Shown piece by piece: positions 25,601 to 34,946 of a stretch of 59,324 nucleotides of DNA. The notes under the pieces were generated by a model that saw nothing but the letters and a program-made list of their open reading frames with translations, had not been told where the DNA came from and did not search any database. This stretch comes from Bacillota bacterium (GTDB taxonomy: Bacteria > Bacillota > Clostridia > Christensenellales > UBA1242). The position numbers were made by a program, and so were the translations under genes. The stretch spans positions 1 through 59,324 of the forward strand of contig WRBO01000009.1 in the NCBI GenBank assembly GCA_009784555.1. The letters run 5' to 3'. How positions within the stretch are numbered: the first letter of the stretch is position 1; each line of letters opens with the position of its first letter.

Positions 25601-25790
25601 TGTCTGCGGCGGATGCACGTGTAAAGGTCAGCACCAAAATTTGCGACAGGTCGACCTCGGCCCCCGCAATCATTTGTGCTATGCGTTCAATCATTACGGT
25701 TGTTTTGCCGCTGCCTGCACTGGCACTGACCAATAAATCCGCATTGCGCGTTGTTATCACGCTTTGTTGTTCGTTCGTCCATTTAATCAT
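22602..25790 (-). CDS. addA: AddA helicase-nuclease subunit
   Basis: The 1062-residue protein has Walker A SASAGSGKTTVMIERI, the UvrD-like motifs FVDEYQDTNPVQEEIL, VGDAKQSIYGFRG and TIHKSKGLEFPIV, and a C-terminal RecB-type nuclease with MIDYKTTR. With AddB it resects double-strand breaks and pauses at Chi. The ATG overlaps the addB stop and has GGAGG before it, which fixes this start over the longer frame to 25853. Confidence 0.95.
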   Translation of the reverse strand: MIKWTNEQQSVITTRNADLLVSASAGSGKTTVMIERIAQMIAGAEVDLSQILVLTFTRASAADMRAKLRRKLEETVKEDLSAQLGAAAIGTFHGYCQNLIKANFNVIGLDPAMAVLDDVDAGILKSELLDQIIAENYDRCRAAIDTFCVTRRTDGLKNLVGEIANFLSSRRDAIEWLENIALGAYSDDFENNPAVANILNFYNSLGEHYHGIFQSFMIAAEHEGAAKAIPFIEHAKEMAQKLRDAKRYEGLLLDNTFTTLNARDFSEKEEFKKNRDEFKKHLKKIWDDFPKTKKDVINGQKRDKRVVGQVIHLVKTFITRYNTEKERAGKIDFSDMERHALAILAIPEIAECEKSKFKYIFVDEYQDTNPVQEEILSRIAGDKNTFAVGDAKQSIYGFRGTEVAIFTGRLDDNRLHVIKLNENFRSEPGILDFVNRVFGRVMTTALGLDYNLTSQFKIPPQKTDAVPVEIILLDTKKDDEDEGEQEKSTTPYDITADEPREPDPGKIQIQCEKVSMRIAELMKSDPRLKLSDIVILARKKTHFAALQQALAKRDIESAVEREQNAHELFEIAVLENFLFAISNFENDLPLVRTMTTFVFGFTADELAQIKINGAGDNWYQRLQNDPNEKAKDFLDVLSEFHILAKRNDVADLLNMFIARFSIMEKLLLLENGEERVQNVYRYLNKLRGMSVARYVYLVENEMLQIKLAAGGGTRDRVQIMTIHKSKGLEFPIVILFTTENDLDDPPMEKSRIIMIDRDCGLCMLHTDSISRTKSKSIATIGAKHALDKFKVMEELRLLYVALTRAKGRLIIVGSLNVDRIRQNIPTTDFMVSQSKSYFNMMAPTIFKTIPDCEFKLTVTPIDDIKIIETPHIPRALGNETCAKTISKYKRIFDHEKVEHVGTHTVLKNSVTSLTRAEEATADHTAETMPFVRDRGADYGTAFHNGMMMAIAGRTDIDQLVGSDVEKCLGIIREFLPNMKLHAEVPFIQRIDDILVQGVIDLLATSADRTIMIDYKTTRANEAELVERYAPQLNMYKSAIEAATGKKVEAYIYGTRLAKLIRV

Positions 25791-28510
25791 TTGGCACCTC
25801 CGCGGGCTTTGTCGCGGTGTTGGCACAATGCACCATACACACAATACCCGCAAACATTCGCATCAACACGCGAACATTGGATATATCCATCCGACATGTG
25901 TTTTGCCGCCAAATCAACCATTTGCCCCGCATAATCCATCATGTCACCAATCGGATGTTTATCCACGAAAATGCCCTTTGGTTTTGTGTCACGGTCATAC
26001 CCCGCCGAAATCGGAAAGTACACCGCCCCGTGCGGCACCGCATTATATTCACGCGCCGCCATGCCCAGGTACAACGGCAACTGTACCTTTGTACCGTTTG
26101 CCAAATCACGTTCGGAAAATTTAACATTTGAACCTGTCTTGTAATCAACAACCATAACCATGTTGTCGGCCATGTCGATACGGTCAACCTTTCCAAAGAG
26201 TTTCACCGCGGCACGTTGTTCTTCTAGCCCCCGCTCTACCGCGATTGGGGCGAACGGGCCGTCGGCGATTCCCTGCTTGATTCTTTCGCCTACACCAATG
26301 ACCTCTGTCCGTAAATTTTCAACCAGGGGCCGATTTATCGGGTCGGTTGCAAAGTACGAAAATTCGCGTTCTTGTAATACGCTCTCCAAAACCTTTTCGA
26401 TACTTTGTTCTTTTTTGTCAACGATGCTTTGGGTGTACAATTCCACTACCCGGTGTATCAATGTTCCCATCACGTCCGCCCCAACACGGTATCGCGGACG
26501 GGCACGTAATTTCAATCCACGTTCAAGGAAATTCTTATACGGACATGCATAGAACGTTTCGACTGTACTCGGACTGGTGTGTCCCTTTGGAAAGAACAAT
26601 TCACGACCGTTTGCGATATTGCCTTGAACGCGCGACAAATCAACAATAGGCAGTGAATTTAACTCGGCGGCCACCAACAACGAATTGTAATAAACAGGGT
26701 CGGTAAATGCCATACCCGACGTAATCGCCGACAAAACACGCGAGGTTGCAAAGTGCCGCGAATTAATTGTTAAATCATTTTCAAGTGATTTCGGATATTT
26801 TTTCAGGATTTTTTCAATGATGTCGCTGGTGTACCCTTCCTCACCGCCTGCACTGGTTGCAACGTGTGAAATATGTAATCCCGTGGTGGCGGATGTCATG
26901 ATGTTAAATGCGGCGGTTCGTGCACGCTTGTTTTGCATTGTTACGGTTGGCTCTATTCGCACCCTGTCCATGTGCTTGATGTCGAACTCGGTCAATATTT
27001 GCGTATCCGACCCGGTTGCCGGGAACGTGGCCTCGGTCGTATTGGCGATGAAAATATGCGGAACAAACGCCGATTGATATTCCGCGGCATTTGCAACCAT
27101 AACGCGGTTGGCAAATGTTGGAACAATGGACACGGACGTTGAATTGCACAATGTCGAAAATAATTGCAAAAACTCTCCCGCATTCATTTTCATGTCGCCG
27201 ATTAACTCGGCGGTTGTCTCCAACAAACCCGAAACCCTCTCACGTGATTTGGCAAAGATTTTCCCCTCGTCAATCGATAACCCCGCGGGGTCAACAAATT
27301 CGGATATTATGGTCAAAATGGTTTCGGATATTTTTTTAACCGTTTTTTGTTTGGCCAATGCTTTTATGTGTACATGAATTTTTCCCAATCCGAATTCATC
27401 ATGGACGCGTTTTATCCCCGCATTGGTTTTTATGCAAAATCCCTCGATGGCAAACAGTTCACTTTGTTCAATTAAAACAAACGGACTTTTCAAAACCGCC
27501 AGCAGGTTTTCCGCACGGTCATATTGACACAATTGCACCATGTCGGTCACAAAGGCCGCGATGGGCGTTTCCAACAAATCCACACCCACATCCATATTTA
27601 CGGCAATGTTGTTTTGGGCAAATGTCTGGGCAAAGATTTTTGCCGTATTTTTATAATCACAGAGCAACACAACGATGTCGGTCGGTGGTACCCCGCCGTT
27701 TAACAACCCGCGGATTTTATTGCCCAGGTACACCGCCTCGTCATTAACGTTTTTGTGTTTGGATATTTTTGGAATTACATGATTAATTTTTTGTTTGATT
27801 TCATGTGTTTCGGTGGGCATAATTTGAGACTCTAATTCGCCCTTTGATTGAACCCCAATCATTGTACTGTGAGCATGTTGGACAAGATGTTCCAGGACAC
27901 ACAGACGCTGGGGCGACAGGTGGTCGAAACCACAAACAAATAATGCGGTTTCACGCAAGAGTTTACTGGCCCCCGCATTATCAATCAGGTAAGACAGCAT
28001 CCCGCCCGTATCAATGTGTTCCGCAATTAATTCGCGATATCGGCGATTAATTATCGCGATATCGTGCATTTTTTTGCGCGTTATCTCGGTCTTGGCATTT
28101 TTTTCGATTGTGTCAAAATCAACCATACTGGAACGCAGTTGGTTTATCGCGTTAAACATTTTTTCCGCAAAGCCATAGCTATTGACACTCTGGGCAAACC
28201 AAACCAACTTGTCCGCCACATCGCGAATGGCCCGCCATAAAAACAGGACGGCGCGGGTCTTGTCCAAAATTATTGGTTTGTGCCCCATCTCGGTCGTAAT
28301 AATGTTAAACAACATCGAAAACGTAACAACACGTGTGTCAAGGAGGGCGGGTATCTCCCTCAACAACCGCCGCTCACATTCCAATGTGAAACGGTCGGGC
28401 ACCAAAACCCATACGGGCCGCTCGAACTTCTGTGCCTCGATGCGTGCACATTTTATTACCTCGTCAATCGTTCTGGATATATTTTCACTCTTTAGTATTT
28501 TCACGGGCAT
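25787..28510 (-). CDS. addB: AddB helicase-nuclease subunit
   Basis: The 907-residue protein matches AddB: an inactive helicase-like N-terminal half (VLVPDRFTLECERRLL) and a C-terminal nuclease with MVVDYKTGSNVKF. The Cys residues for the 4Fe-4S cluster are visible in FYACPYKNFL and CGYCVYGALC. The start at ATG 28510 is set by TATAAT 6 nt upstream; the longer frame to 28540 would overlap the promoter. Confidence 0.95.
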   Translation of the reverse strand: MPVKILKSENISRTIDEVIKCARIEAQKFERPVWVLVPDRFTLECERRLLREIPALLDTRVVTFSMLFNIITTEMGHKPIILDKTRAVLFLWRAIRDVADKLVWFAQSVNSYGFAEKMFNAINQLRSSMVDFDTIEKNAKTEITRKKMHDIAIINRRYRELIAEHIDTGGMLSYLIDNAGASKLLRETALFVCGFDHLSPQRLCVLEHLVQHAHSTMIGVQSKGELESQIMPTETHEIKQKINHVIPKISKHKNVNDEAVYLGNKIRGLLNGGVPPTDIVVLLCDYKNTAKIFAQTFAQNNIAVNMDVGVDLLETPIAAFVTDMVQLCQYDRAENLLAVLKSPFVLIEQSELFAIEGFCIKTNAGIKRVHDEFGLGKIHVHIKALAKQKTVKKISETILTIISEFVDPAGLSIDEGKIFAKSRERVSGLLETTAELIGDMKMNAGEFLQLFSTLCNSTSVSIVPTFANRVMVANAAEYQSAFVPHIFIANTTEATFPATGSDTQILTEFDIKHMDRVRIEPTVTMQNKRARTAAFNIMTSATTGLHISHVATSAGGEEGYTSDIIEKILKKYPKSLENDLTINSRHFATSRVLSAITSGMAFTDPVYYNSLLVAAELNSLPIVDLSRVQGNIANGRELFFPKGHTSPSTVETFYACPYKNFLERGLKLRARPRYRVGADVMGTLIHRVVELYTQSIVDKKEQSIEKVLESVLQEREFSYFATDPINRPLVENLRTEVIGVGERIKQGIADGPFAPIAVERGLEEQRAAVKLFGKVDRIDMADNMVMVVDYKTGSNVKFSERDLANGTKVQLPLYLGMAAREYNAVPHGAVYFPISAGYDRDTKPKGIFVDKHPIGDMMDYAGQMVDLAAKHMSDGYIQCSRVDANVCGYCVYGALCQHRDKARGGAK

Positions 28511-28516
28511 GTAATC

Positions 28517-28544
28517 ATTATACCACGAGAGCCATCGCAAGCAA
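28517..28544 (-). promoter_or_regulatory. addB promoter inside the end of holA
   Basis: Minus strand TTGCTT (28539-28544), 16 nt, TATAAT (28517-28522), 6 nt to ATG 28510. Confidence 0.7.
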
Positions 28545-29444
28545 GGTTATCGCGGAATCGACGGAAACACCCCCACTCTTGATTTTGTGTTCCAAATCCA
28601 GGGCAAACCGATATATCCGCGCAATACGCGGGGCCAGGTGTTTGTTATCACGACGGGCATAGTTTATTGCATATGGACTGCACTTTAATACTGCGGCCAC
28701 CGCATCGTTGGGGGCGGTTGTCGCCAATGAATAATAAAGACGTCTTACGGTGGAAACCAAGCTCCCGAATATCGCATATCCCTCGGCACCCGTGGCGGCC
28801 AGTTTTTCTTGGATGCGTTTCGCCGTGACCATGTCACGTTTGGACAATGCGTTGCCCAGTTCAAATATTTGAAATTCCTCGTCCGCCGAAACCAATTCCC
28901 GCACGTGTGTATCTTCAATGGTTTCGGATTCCAAAAAGGCCACCAGCTTGATGACCTCGTTATTAATCCTCGAAAAGTTATTGTTACAATATTTCGCCAA
29001 CGTCGCCGCAGCCATTGGTGTTATCGTGCCACCGATATCTGCAACCTGCTTTATTATTAACTTTTGCAAAATGTCTGGTGCAATCGGATTGCAATTTACC
29101 GCGGTCATTTGTATTTTTGTTGTCAATTTCTCGGTATATTGTGTCATTATCAAAACACAAGATGGATTTGGCTTTTTAATATACTCGGCCATTTCACGAA
29201 TTGTTGCATCCATGATGCCCCGTACAATGACAACGCGTTTATCACCGAACATCGAAAATGTATTACACGCCGCCATAATCGCGGATGGGGTCGCGGTTTC
29301 GTCGAACTTTGTAACGTCGGCGGACTGTGAAAAATCGCGCACCAAATCAACGGCCTTTGACACCAAAAAAACATCCGTACCGTGCATAATGTACACGGGT
29401 TCGATGCGTTCGCGCAAAGATGTCTTCAGTTGTACGAAATCCAT
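28518..29444 (-). CDS. holA: DNA polymerase III delta subunit
   Basis: The 308-residue protein fits HolA, the clamp-loader subunit that opens the beta clamp: EPVYIMHGTDVFLV at the start, a VIVRGIMD strand, and a helical C-terminal collar with LYYSLAT and AINYARRDNKHL. The start at ATG 29444 follows the comEC stop by 2 nt; TACAAT ends 8 nt upstream, so both read-through and a direct leaderless transcript are possible. Confidence 0.85.
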   Translation of the reverse strand: MDFVQLKTSLRERIEPVYIMHGTDVFLVSKAVDLVRDFSQSADVTKFDETATPSAIMAACNTFSMFGDKRVVIVRGIMDATIREMAEYIKKPNPSCVLIMTQYTEKLTTKIQMTAVNCNPIAPDILQKLIIKQVADIGGTITPMAAATLAKYCNNNFSRINNEVIKLVAFLESETIEDTHVRELVSADEEFQIFELGNALSKRDMVTAKRIQEKLAATGAEGYAIFGSLVSTVRRLYYSLATTAPNDAVAAVLKCSPYAINYARRDNKHLAPRIARIYRFALDLEHKIKSGGVSVDSAITLLAMALVV

Positions 29445-29446
29445 TA

Positions 29447-31066
29447 CTATGTATTGTAAATCACAAGTGATAAAAAGTAAATCGAGAAGCAGACCGCAAC
29501 GGCCGCAACCCGATACCGCCGCCGCATGAAAATAAACCGCGTACACAAAATCAACCCAACAAAATAAAACAAATACCAATACCCCGCGGCCGTAACATTA
29601 ATTACGGCAAAGGGCGCACGGGCCAGCCAATCGGATGTAATCGCAACAAATCGAACCAAGACATCGGCCAGATACAACAACGGAAATCCGACAACTGTCA
29701 AGAGTGCAATCGCGGACAGTTGAAACGCAATAATCAAAAATGGCAACAACAAAATATTCGTAACCAATCCGATAACCGAATAAAACCCAAAGGTTATAAT
29801 CAAAAACGGAAACGTCGTTATCGCGGTAACGGTGTACAGAGACAATGAATCAATACTAAATTTGCGGAATTTGGCAATGGGCTTGATTTGTGTTTCGGGC
29901 CACAATCGTTGTAAATAATGCGTAAAAGGCCGATAAAAGAACGCAATCCCGAACATACACCCAAAAGATAACTGAAAGGACAGCGAATTTATTTGATACG
30001 GAAATATCACCAAAACGATAATCCACGCCAAACACACCCGCGATATTAAATCCACGCGGCGCGCATAAAGGCCAGTCAACATAATGACAAAAAACATAAT
30101 TGATGCCCGAACAATCGACACCCGAAAATCACAAAGATACATATAAAACAGCAACACCATGGTCACGACAATGATTTGATGCTTTCGTTTCACACGCAAC
30201 AAAGATAAAAGTCCCAACACAATCGCAACAATCAACCCGACATGCAACCCCGACACCGCCAAAACATGGGCCATACCACTTAACCGAAATGTCTCTTGCA
30301 ATTCACCGTCTAAACTACTGCGGTCGCCGAACAACATTGAATACAATAACTCGGCACTCTCGCCCCTCATATGCGTATGGAAAAAATCATGGGTATGGCG
30401 AAGGATAACACTGCGTAAATCACGGCTGTCACCCACCACCGCAATGGTTCCGCGATTCAAATTCACGGCCGCCGTGTATCGGATGTGGTTGTTCACGTTA
30501 AACGGCGTTGGCTCGGTTCGCCTGATGGTTGTTTCCGTTACGACAATTTGACCCAATCGCAATGGGTTTTCATCAATATTCCATATGTTTACCCGAACAC
30601 GTCCGCGCACACTATTACCGTCGAATGTAACATTGGCCAGGACGATGTTACCGCTACCCTCCTCATCATTTATACGCATGGAACGAATTACACCGCGAAC
30701 TTCACCCTCGCCCTCGAAATGTCTTTGATTTGTGAATGCCAAATTTGTTATGGCAAATGATGTCACCACCATAATGCACAACACAATCGTCACAACAAAA
30801 AACATGCGATTGGTGGCCAGGTTCTCTAAAACCGTATCCTTGTATTTGCTCTTGCGCGCATTCAAAATGACAAAGAATAATACAACCAACCCCAGCCAAA
30901 CTGGGATAATCCAAAACCCAACACGCATGCTGTTTATACAAACCACAACCGTAACAACCACAAAAAACGCCCACAGTGCAAGCGGGCGAAAATTGAATGG
31001 TTTATTAACGTAATTAATAGTCTTCGCGGCGACTGCGTAATCCCCGCTCGAAAAGTATCCCTGCAA
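29447..31066 (-). CDS. comEC: ComEC/Rec2 family protein without metallo-beta-lactamase domain
   Basis: The 539-residue protein has an N-terminal membrane pair with the DUF4131-like soluble domain (about 95-215) and the competence channel domain (LSGMAHVLAVSGLHVGLIVAIVLG). It ends soon after the last membrane segment, so the C-terminal nuclease-like metallo-beta-lactamase domain of about 250 residues is missing. The frame opens at TTG 31066, overlapping the preceding small gene by 53 nt; no closer start exists, so initiation is unclear. A full DNA-uptake role is doubtful. Confidence 0.8.
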   Translation of the reverse strand: MQGYFSSGDYAVAAKTINYVNKPFNFRPLALWAFFVVVTVVVCINSMRVGFWIIPVWLGLVVLFFVILNARKSKYKDTVLENLATNRMFFVVTIVLCIMVVTSFAITNLAFTNQRHFEGEGEVRGVIRSMRINDEEGSGNIVLANVTFDGNSVRGRVRVNIWNIDENPLRLGQIVVTETTIRRTEPTPFNVNNHIRYTAAVNLNRGTIAVVGDSRDLRSVILRHTHDFFHTHMRGESAELLYSMLFGDRSSLDGELQETFRLSGMAHVLAVSGLHVGLIVAIVLGLLSLLRVKRKHQIIVVTMVLLFYMYLCDFRVSIVRASIMFFVIMLTGLYARRVDLISRVCLAWIIVLVIFPYQINSLSFQLSFGCMFGIAFFYRPFTHYLQRLWPETQIKPIAKFRKFSIDSLSLYTVTAITTFPFLIITFGFYSVIGLVTNILLLPFLIIAFQLSAIALLTVVGFPLLYLADVLVRFVAITSDWLARAPFAVINVTAAGYWYLFYFVGLILCTRFIFMRRRYRVAAVAVCFSIYFLSLVIYNT

Positions 31067-31223
31067 TAACGATACCGGCCGCCAACATGAATGTCACCGC
31101 CGCAATCATCAACCACATGTCAAAATTGGTGTCAAAATTCTCTCCCCCAATCCACATGTAAAGAAGAATAGACGCGGTCAGGGTCAAGATTAAAATAATC
31201 GTCCCAATAATCATTCGTATCAT
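31014..31223 (-). CDS. Small two-segment membrane protein
   Basis: The 69-residue protein has hydrophobic segments at about 3-25 and 36-58 and a basic tail (RGLRSRRED). It resembles small membrane proteins found before comEC-like or murein genes, but no family is assigned. A textbook promoter lies upstream: TTGACT (31254-31259), 18 nt, TATAAT (31230-31235), 6 nt to ATG, without a Shine-Dalgarno site. Confidence 0.65.
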   Translation of the reverse strand: MIRMIIGTIILILTLTASILLYMWIGGENFDTNFDMWLMIAAVTFMLAAGIVIAGILFERGLRSRREDY

Positions 31224-31270
31224 AAATTTATTATACTACATTTTCGACAAAGAAGTCAAATTTTCGTAGG

Positions 31271-32116
31271 TCATTTCAAAAATGTTGGCTTGGCCTCAAA
31301 AGTTTTTTTATTCAAATAAAACAACGGCGACTCTTTTGGAAAATTAAAGGCCAAACGATTTGCACAAAGACATTGCTTGTTATATCCATATACATTGTTC
31401 ATTTTGGTATTGCCGTATTTACCATCACCAACGATGTAAATGCCAATAGATGCCAAGTGCGCGCGAATCTGGTGCGTACGCCCCGTAATCGGATTAACAC
31501 GTAATAACGACAGGTCATCTACCATACGGATATTCTCAACACGGGTTTTGATTTGCTGGTCTTGTTTATCCCTGCGCTCTTTTACCACCTCTACGGTACC
31601 TGTGTGTGAATCTTTACGCAAATACCCCACCAATGTTATCGGGGATTTTTTCAATTCACCGAAACAAAGGGCCGTATATTCCTTTTCAATCCAACCATTG
31701 TCGAACCCCGCACGAATCTCGCCCGCGATGTCCTCGTCCTTTATAAAAATGACCAACCCCTCGGTGTTAATATCCAAACGGTGGGCTGGTTTATATCCGA
31801 CCTGGGCCTCCAGGGTATTTTTGCTCTTTGGACTGGTTGTTTCTATTCCTTGCTTTTTGAATACGACCAGAATATTTGCATCCTCGAAAATTATGTCATA
31901 TGGACGGTATTCTTTTATATCCGTTTCTTTGTAAAATACTTGGACGATATCCCCTTTTTTCAACGGCATGTTTGCCGATACCCGCACGCCATTTACACGC
32001 ACATCTTTGTTTTTCAACACACGCGTGCAAAAGGCAAATCCCGCACCAAAAATATTGGCCTTGATAAAAGGAACCAACATTGCATCGCCCGACACCGTAA
32101 AGTTCTCTGTCTTCAT
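31271..32116 (-). CDS. RluA/RluD-family pseudouridine synthase
   Basis: The 281-residue protein has an S4-like N-terminal part (VRVNGVRVSANMPLKKGDIVQV) and the synthase domain with catalytic Asp in AHRLDINTEGLVIF and the late RTHQIRAHLASIG motif. It should modify uridine in rRNA; the target site cannot be told. The ATG overlaps the upstream stop as ATGA. Confidence 0.9.
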   Translation of the reverse strand: MKTENFTVSGDAMLVPFIKANIFGAGFAFCTRVLKNKDVRVNGVRVSANMPLKKGDIVQVFYKETDIKEYRPYDIIFEDANILVVFKKQGIETTSPKSKNTLEAQVGYKPAHRLDINTEGLVIFIKDEDIAGEIRAGFDNGWIEKEYTALCFGELKKSPITLVGYLRKDSHTGTVEVVKERRDKQDQQIKTRVENIRMVDDLSLLRVNPITGRTHQIRAHLASIGIYIVGDGKYGNTKMNNVYGYNKQCLCANRLAFNFPKESPLFYLNKKTFEAKPTFLK

Positions 32117-32910
32117 AATGAAATACCCCACCCTAAAAATACTCCGCCAATTGCAATAATCAATGTGCTCATGTATATCACCATTACCAATCGTTCGGTA
32201 TCGCTTATATCAATTCGGTTTCCATACACCTTGTTGTGTAAATACAACAATCCGATTTGCCCCGTCAATACGGTCACACATATTATCGCCATCAACCACA
32301 GGGGCAACGTCGCGATGATGAACAATGCAACCATAGCAATGTTCACCGTTGCGAAAACCGCGTAAAAGGTATACAACAAAGTCATCGCGGTCGGACTGTT
32401 ACTGGTCTTTGTGTATTGTTCTCGTAACTCGCGCAGTAATTCTATATAGGTATGCTGACGCTTTTGCGGCAGGCGGTTTCGGATATACTCCTCAAACTGA
32501 TTTGCATATTCCATGTTACGCACGTTCAAGGCACGTTGCAAGAAATCTTCAACAAAAACCTGTTTCTTTTCGGCATTACGAAACTTTGCCAAATAATTGC
32601 GAACAACCATCGGCTGAAAATCGGACATCTTTACAATCATGTACCCGACTTCTTCGTTTAATGGAAAATTCTCCTCTACCATTGCTAATACGGCAATTGG
32701 AACCTCGGGCCCGTACTCGGCCTCTATCTTTATACATCGTGCAATCAAACTGGTAATAGCCGTTGGACGTGATGTTATATCGCGCATGATGCGAATAGCA
32801 TCTTCCACAGATATATTTTTCTCGCAATGCGGACAACGCGCGAATACATCGCGTAGATTGACAACTATTAACATGTCGCATCGCGGGCATGTTGCGGGTA
32901 CGTGGTCCAT
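32113..32910 (-). CDS. Zinc-ribbon protein with C-terminal membrane segments
   Basis: The 265-residue protein starts with a zinc ribbon (CPRC at 8-11, CPHC at 26-29), continues with a helical region of about 140 residues and ends with three hydrophobic segments. No named family. TACAAT ends 6 nt before ATG without a Shine-Dalgarno site. Co-transcribed with the pseudouridine synthase by ATGA overlap. Confidence 0.7.
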   Translation of the reverse strand: MDHVPATCPRCDMLIVVNLRDVFARCPHCEKNISVEDAIRIMRDITSRPTAITSLIARCIKIEAEYGPEVPIAVLAMVEENFPLNEEVGYMIVKMSDFQPMVVRNYLAKFRNAEKKQVFVEDFLQRALNVRNMEYANQFEEYIRNRLPQKRQHTYIELLRELREQYTKTSNSPTAMTLLYTFYAVFATVNIAMVALFIIATLPLWLMAIICVTVLTGQIGLLYLHNKVYGNRIDISDTERLVMVIYMSTLIIAIGGVFLGWGISL

Positions 32911-32916
32911 GACCCC

Positions 32917-32947
32917 ATTGTACAGGAAACATTAAATTTGGTATACT
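32917..32947. promoter_or_regulatory. Divergent overlapping promoters, zinc-ribbon gene and mnmG
   Basis: mnmG (plus): TTGTAC (32918-32923), 18 nt, TATACT (32942-32947), 9 nt to ATG. Zinc-ribbon gene (minus): TACAAT (32917-32922), 6 nt to ATG 32910. The mnmG -35 and the other gene's -10 share bases. Confidence 0.65.
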
Positions 32948-32956
32948 CTTTCCAGA

Positions 32957-34726
32957 ATGAAAAAACACTTTGACGTTATCGTTGTCGGTGCGGGCCACGC
33001 GGGGGTCGAGGCGGCCCATGCATCTGCGCGCCTTGGTTGTGACACGTTGTTGCTTACAATGAACTTGGATTCGATATCCTTTTTGGCATGCAATCCATCC
33101 ATCGGCGGAACGGCCAAGAGCCACATAGTAAAAGAGGTCGATGCCCTAGGCGGTATCATGGGGATAATAGCCGACAGGAGTGCCATCCAAGTCCGCATGT
33201 TAAACACGGGAAAAGGCGCGGCGGTACACAGTCTGCGGGCCCAATCGGACAAGGTCAAATACCACCTAACGGCTAAACAGCTATTGGAACAAACGAAAAA
33301 CCTAACAATCTACCAGGCCGAGGTCACCGAAATATCCCCCGATTTGATGGTCCGTTTACACACGGGCGAACAAATCTCGGCCAACGCGGTCGTTATTGCA
33401 TGCGGCGTATATTTACGCAGCAACATCTTGATGGGAACAAAAACCTTCGCGGCGGGACCGGCGGGCTTTGCACGGGCGAATGAATTATCATCCAGTTTGG
33501 AAAAACTGGGCGTAACCTTCCGCCGATTTTCGACCAATACCCCGCCCCGTGTTTCGGGTTCAACGATTGATTACACCAAAACCGAAATCCAAGCGGGCGA
33601 CGATGGACTAACTCCCTTTTCAAATTTGACATCTAAACCAATCAAGAACATCGCCGTATGTCACCTGACGTTTACCAACAATGAAACGCACGATGTTATC
33701 CGCACCAACATGCACCAAACACCATACTACAACGGCGATGGTCTGTTGGGCTCGGGCCCGCGATACTGTCCATCTATCGAGGACAAAATCGTCCGTTTCC
33801 CCGACCGTGAACGCCATCAACTGTTCTTGGAACCCGAAACCCTGTCATCGGACGAGGTCTATGTCCAGGGCCTGTTCACCGGGATGGCGCCCGTCGTACA
33901 ACGCGAGTTCATCAAAACGGTGCCTGGGTTGGAAAACGCGCACATCACACGTGATGCATATGCGATTGAATACGATTGTATTGATGCAACGAACCTGTTC
34001 CCATCGTTGGAACACAAATCGGCCACGGGCATATTTTTCGCGGGCCAGGTCAACGGAACCAGCGGTTACGAAGAAGCCGCGGGCCAAGGATTAATCGCGG
34101 GCGTCAATGCGGCAAACAGTGTTTTGGGTCGCGCCCCGTTGGTTCCGTCACGAACCCAGAGTTACATCGGCGTATTAATCGACGACCTGGTCACCAAATT
34201 CACCGACGAACCATACCGAATGATGACATCGCGAGCGGAACATCGGCTGCACCTGCGCCAGGACAATGCCGACATTCGCCTAACCCAAATCGGCCGCAAC
34301 ATCGGATTGGTTTGTGACAAACGGTGGAAATTGTTCCAAAAAAAGTTACGCCAAATTGATACCGTTCGCCGGCAACTGACACCGAAACTGATTGAACGTG
34401 TCAAACGAACCGAAATGTCCCTGCCCATCGTCGCGCGTGAATTGGGATTATTTGATAAAATTCCGATGGCGGTTTTGGAATACCTGAATATTGAAATCAA
34501 GTACGAGGGCTACCTGGCCAAAGAATCCGCGCGCATTGAAATGGTCAAACGCCAAGAAAGCATGCAAATTCCCGCCGACATGGACTATGCCGCAATAGCA
34601 GGACTGTCGTCCGAGGGGCGGACAAAACTGTCCTCTATTCGCCCACAAACAATTGGCCAGGCGGGACGGATAAGCGGCGTCAGCCCCGCCGATGTTTCAA
34701 TTTTGCTGGTCAAATTACGCAAATAA
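32957..34726 (+). CDS. mnmG: tRNA uridine 34 carboxymethylaminomethyl enzyme MnmG
   Basis: The 589-residue protein is slightly shorter than the usual 620-630. The FAD-binding GAGHAGVEAAHASARLG opens the protein, followed by CNPSIGGTAK and GPRYCPSIEDKIVRF. With MnmE it modifies the wobble uridine of several tRNAs. The C-terminal helical domain is present (IAGLSSEGRTKLSSIRP). The start lies 9 nt after TATACT, with no Shine-Dalgarno site. Confidence 0.95.
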   Translation: MKKHFDVIVVGAGHAGVEAAHASARLGCDTLLLTMNLDSISFLACNPSIGGTAKSHIVKEVDALGGIMGIIADRSAIQVRMLNTGKGAAVHSLRAQSDKVKYHLTAKQLLEQTKNLTIYQAEVTEISPDLMVRLHTGEQISANAVVIACGVYLRSNILMGTKTFAAGPAGFARANELSSSLEKLGVTFRRFSTNTPPRVSGSTIDYTKTEIQAGDDGLTPFSNLTSKPIKNIAVCHLTFTNNETHDVIRTNMHQTPYYNGDGLLGSGPRYCPSIEDKIVRFPDRERHQLFLEPETLSSDEVYVQGLFTGMAPVVQREFIKTVPGLENAHITRDAYAIEYDCIDATNLFPSLEHKSATGIFFAGQVNGTSGYEEAAGQGLIAGVNAANSVLGRAPLVPSRTQSYIGVLIDDLVTKFTDEPYRMMTSRAEHRLHLRQDNADIRLTQIGRNIGLVCDKRWKLFQKKLRQIDTVRRQLTPKLIERVKRTEMSLPIVARELGLFDKIPMAVLEYLNIEIKYEGYLAKESARIEMVKRQESMQIPADMDYAAIAGLSSEGRTKLSSIRPQTIGQAGRISGVSPADVSILLVKLRK

Positions 34727-34769
34727 AAAATGCGCGCCCAACGCACGTTTCACGTGTCCCGCATTTTTT
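34725..34769 (+). terminator. mnmG terminator
   Basis: AAAAAATGCG and CGCATTTTTT flank an inner CACGT-based hairpin. The A and T runs make it usable in both directions. Confidence 0.75.
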
Positions 34770-34797
34770 GGACATTAAGGTATCCAAAAGATTACAT

Positions 34798-34818
34798 GGA
34801 ATTATCTGCGATAATTCC
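34798..34818. promoter_or_regulatory. Perfect 9-bp inverted repeat upstream of spo0A
   Basis: GGAATTATC-TGC-GATAATTCC, an operator-like site in the 316-bp gap between mnmG and spo0A. Confidence 0.5.
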
Positions 34819-34865
34819 TAGGTCTTAACCCCTTTTTTGCACGAAAGGTCGGTAAAAGTCGCCAG

Positions 34866-34946
34866 AAGTCGAAAAATGTCGCTCGTTTTTAGTTGAAATG
34901 TACATATGGTTTTTGTTAATTTAATATCGTTTTCGATGTTTCGACA
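34866..34946. promoter_or_regulatory. Spo0A-box-like sites upstream of spo0A
   Basis: An exact TGTCGAAA lies on the minus strand at 34939-34946, and a seven-of-eight match (AGTCGAAA) with a nearby ATGTCG lies around 34867-34882. Known Spo0A boxes follow TGTCGAA, so autoregulation is plausible. Confidence 0.55.

Noticed and set aside
32576..33124. 182-residue minus-strand frame across the mnmG start
   Set aside because: It overlaps mnmG and the zinc-ribbon gene, both well supported, and has no recognisable features.
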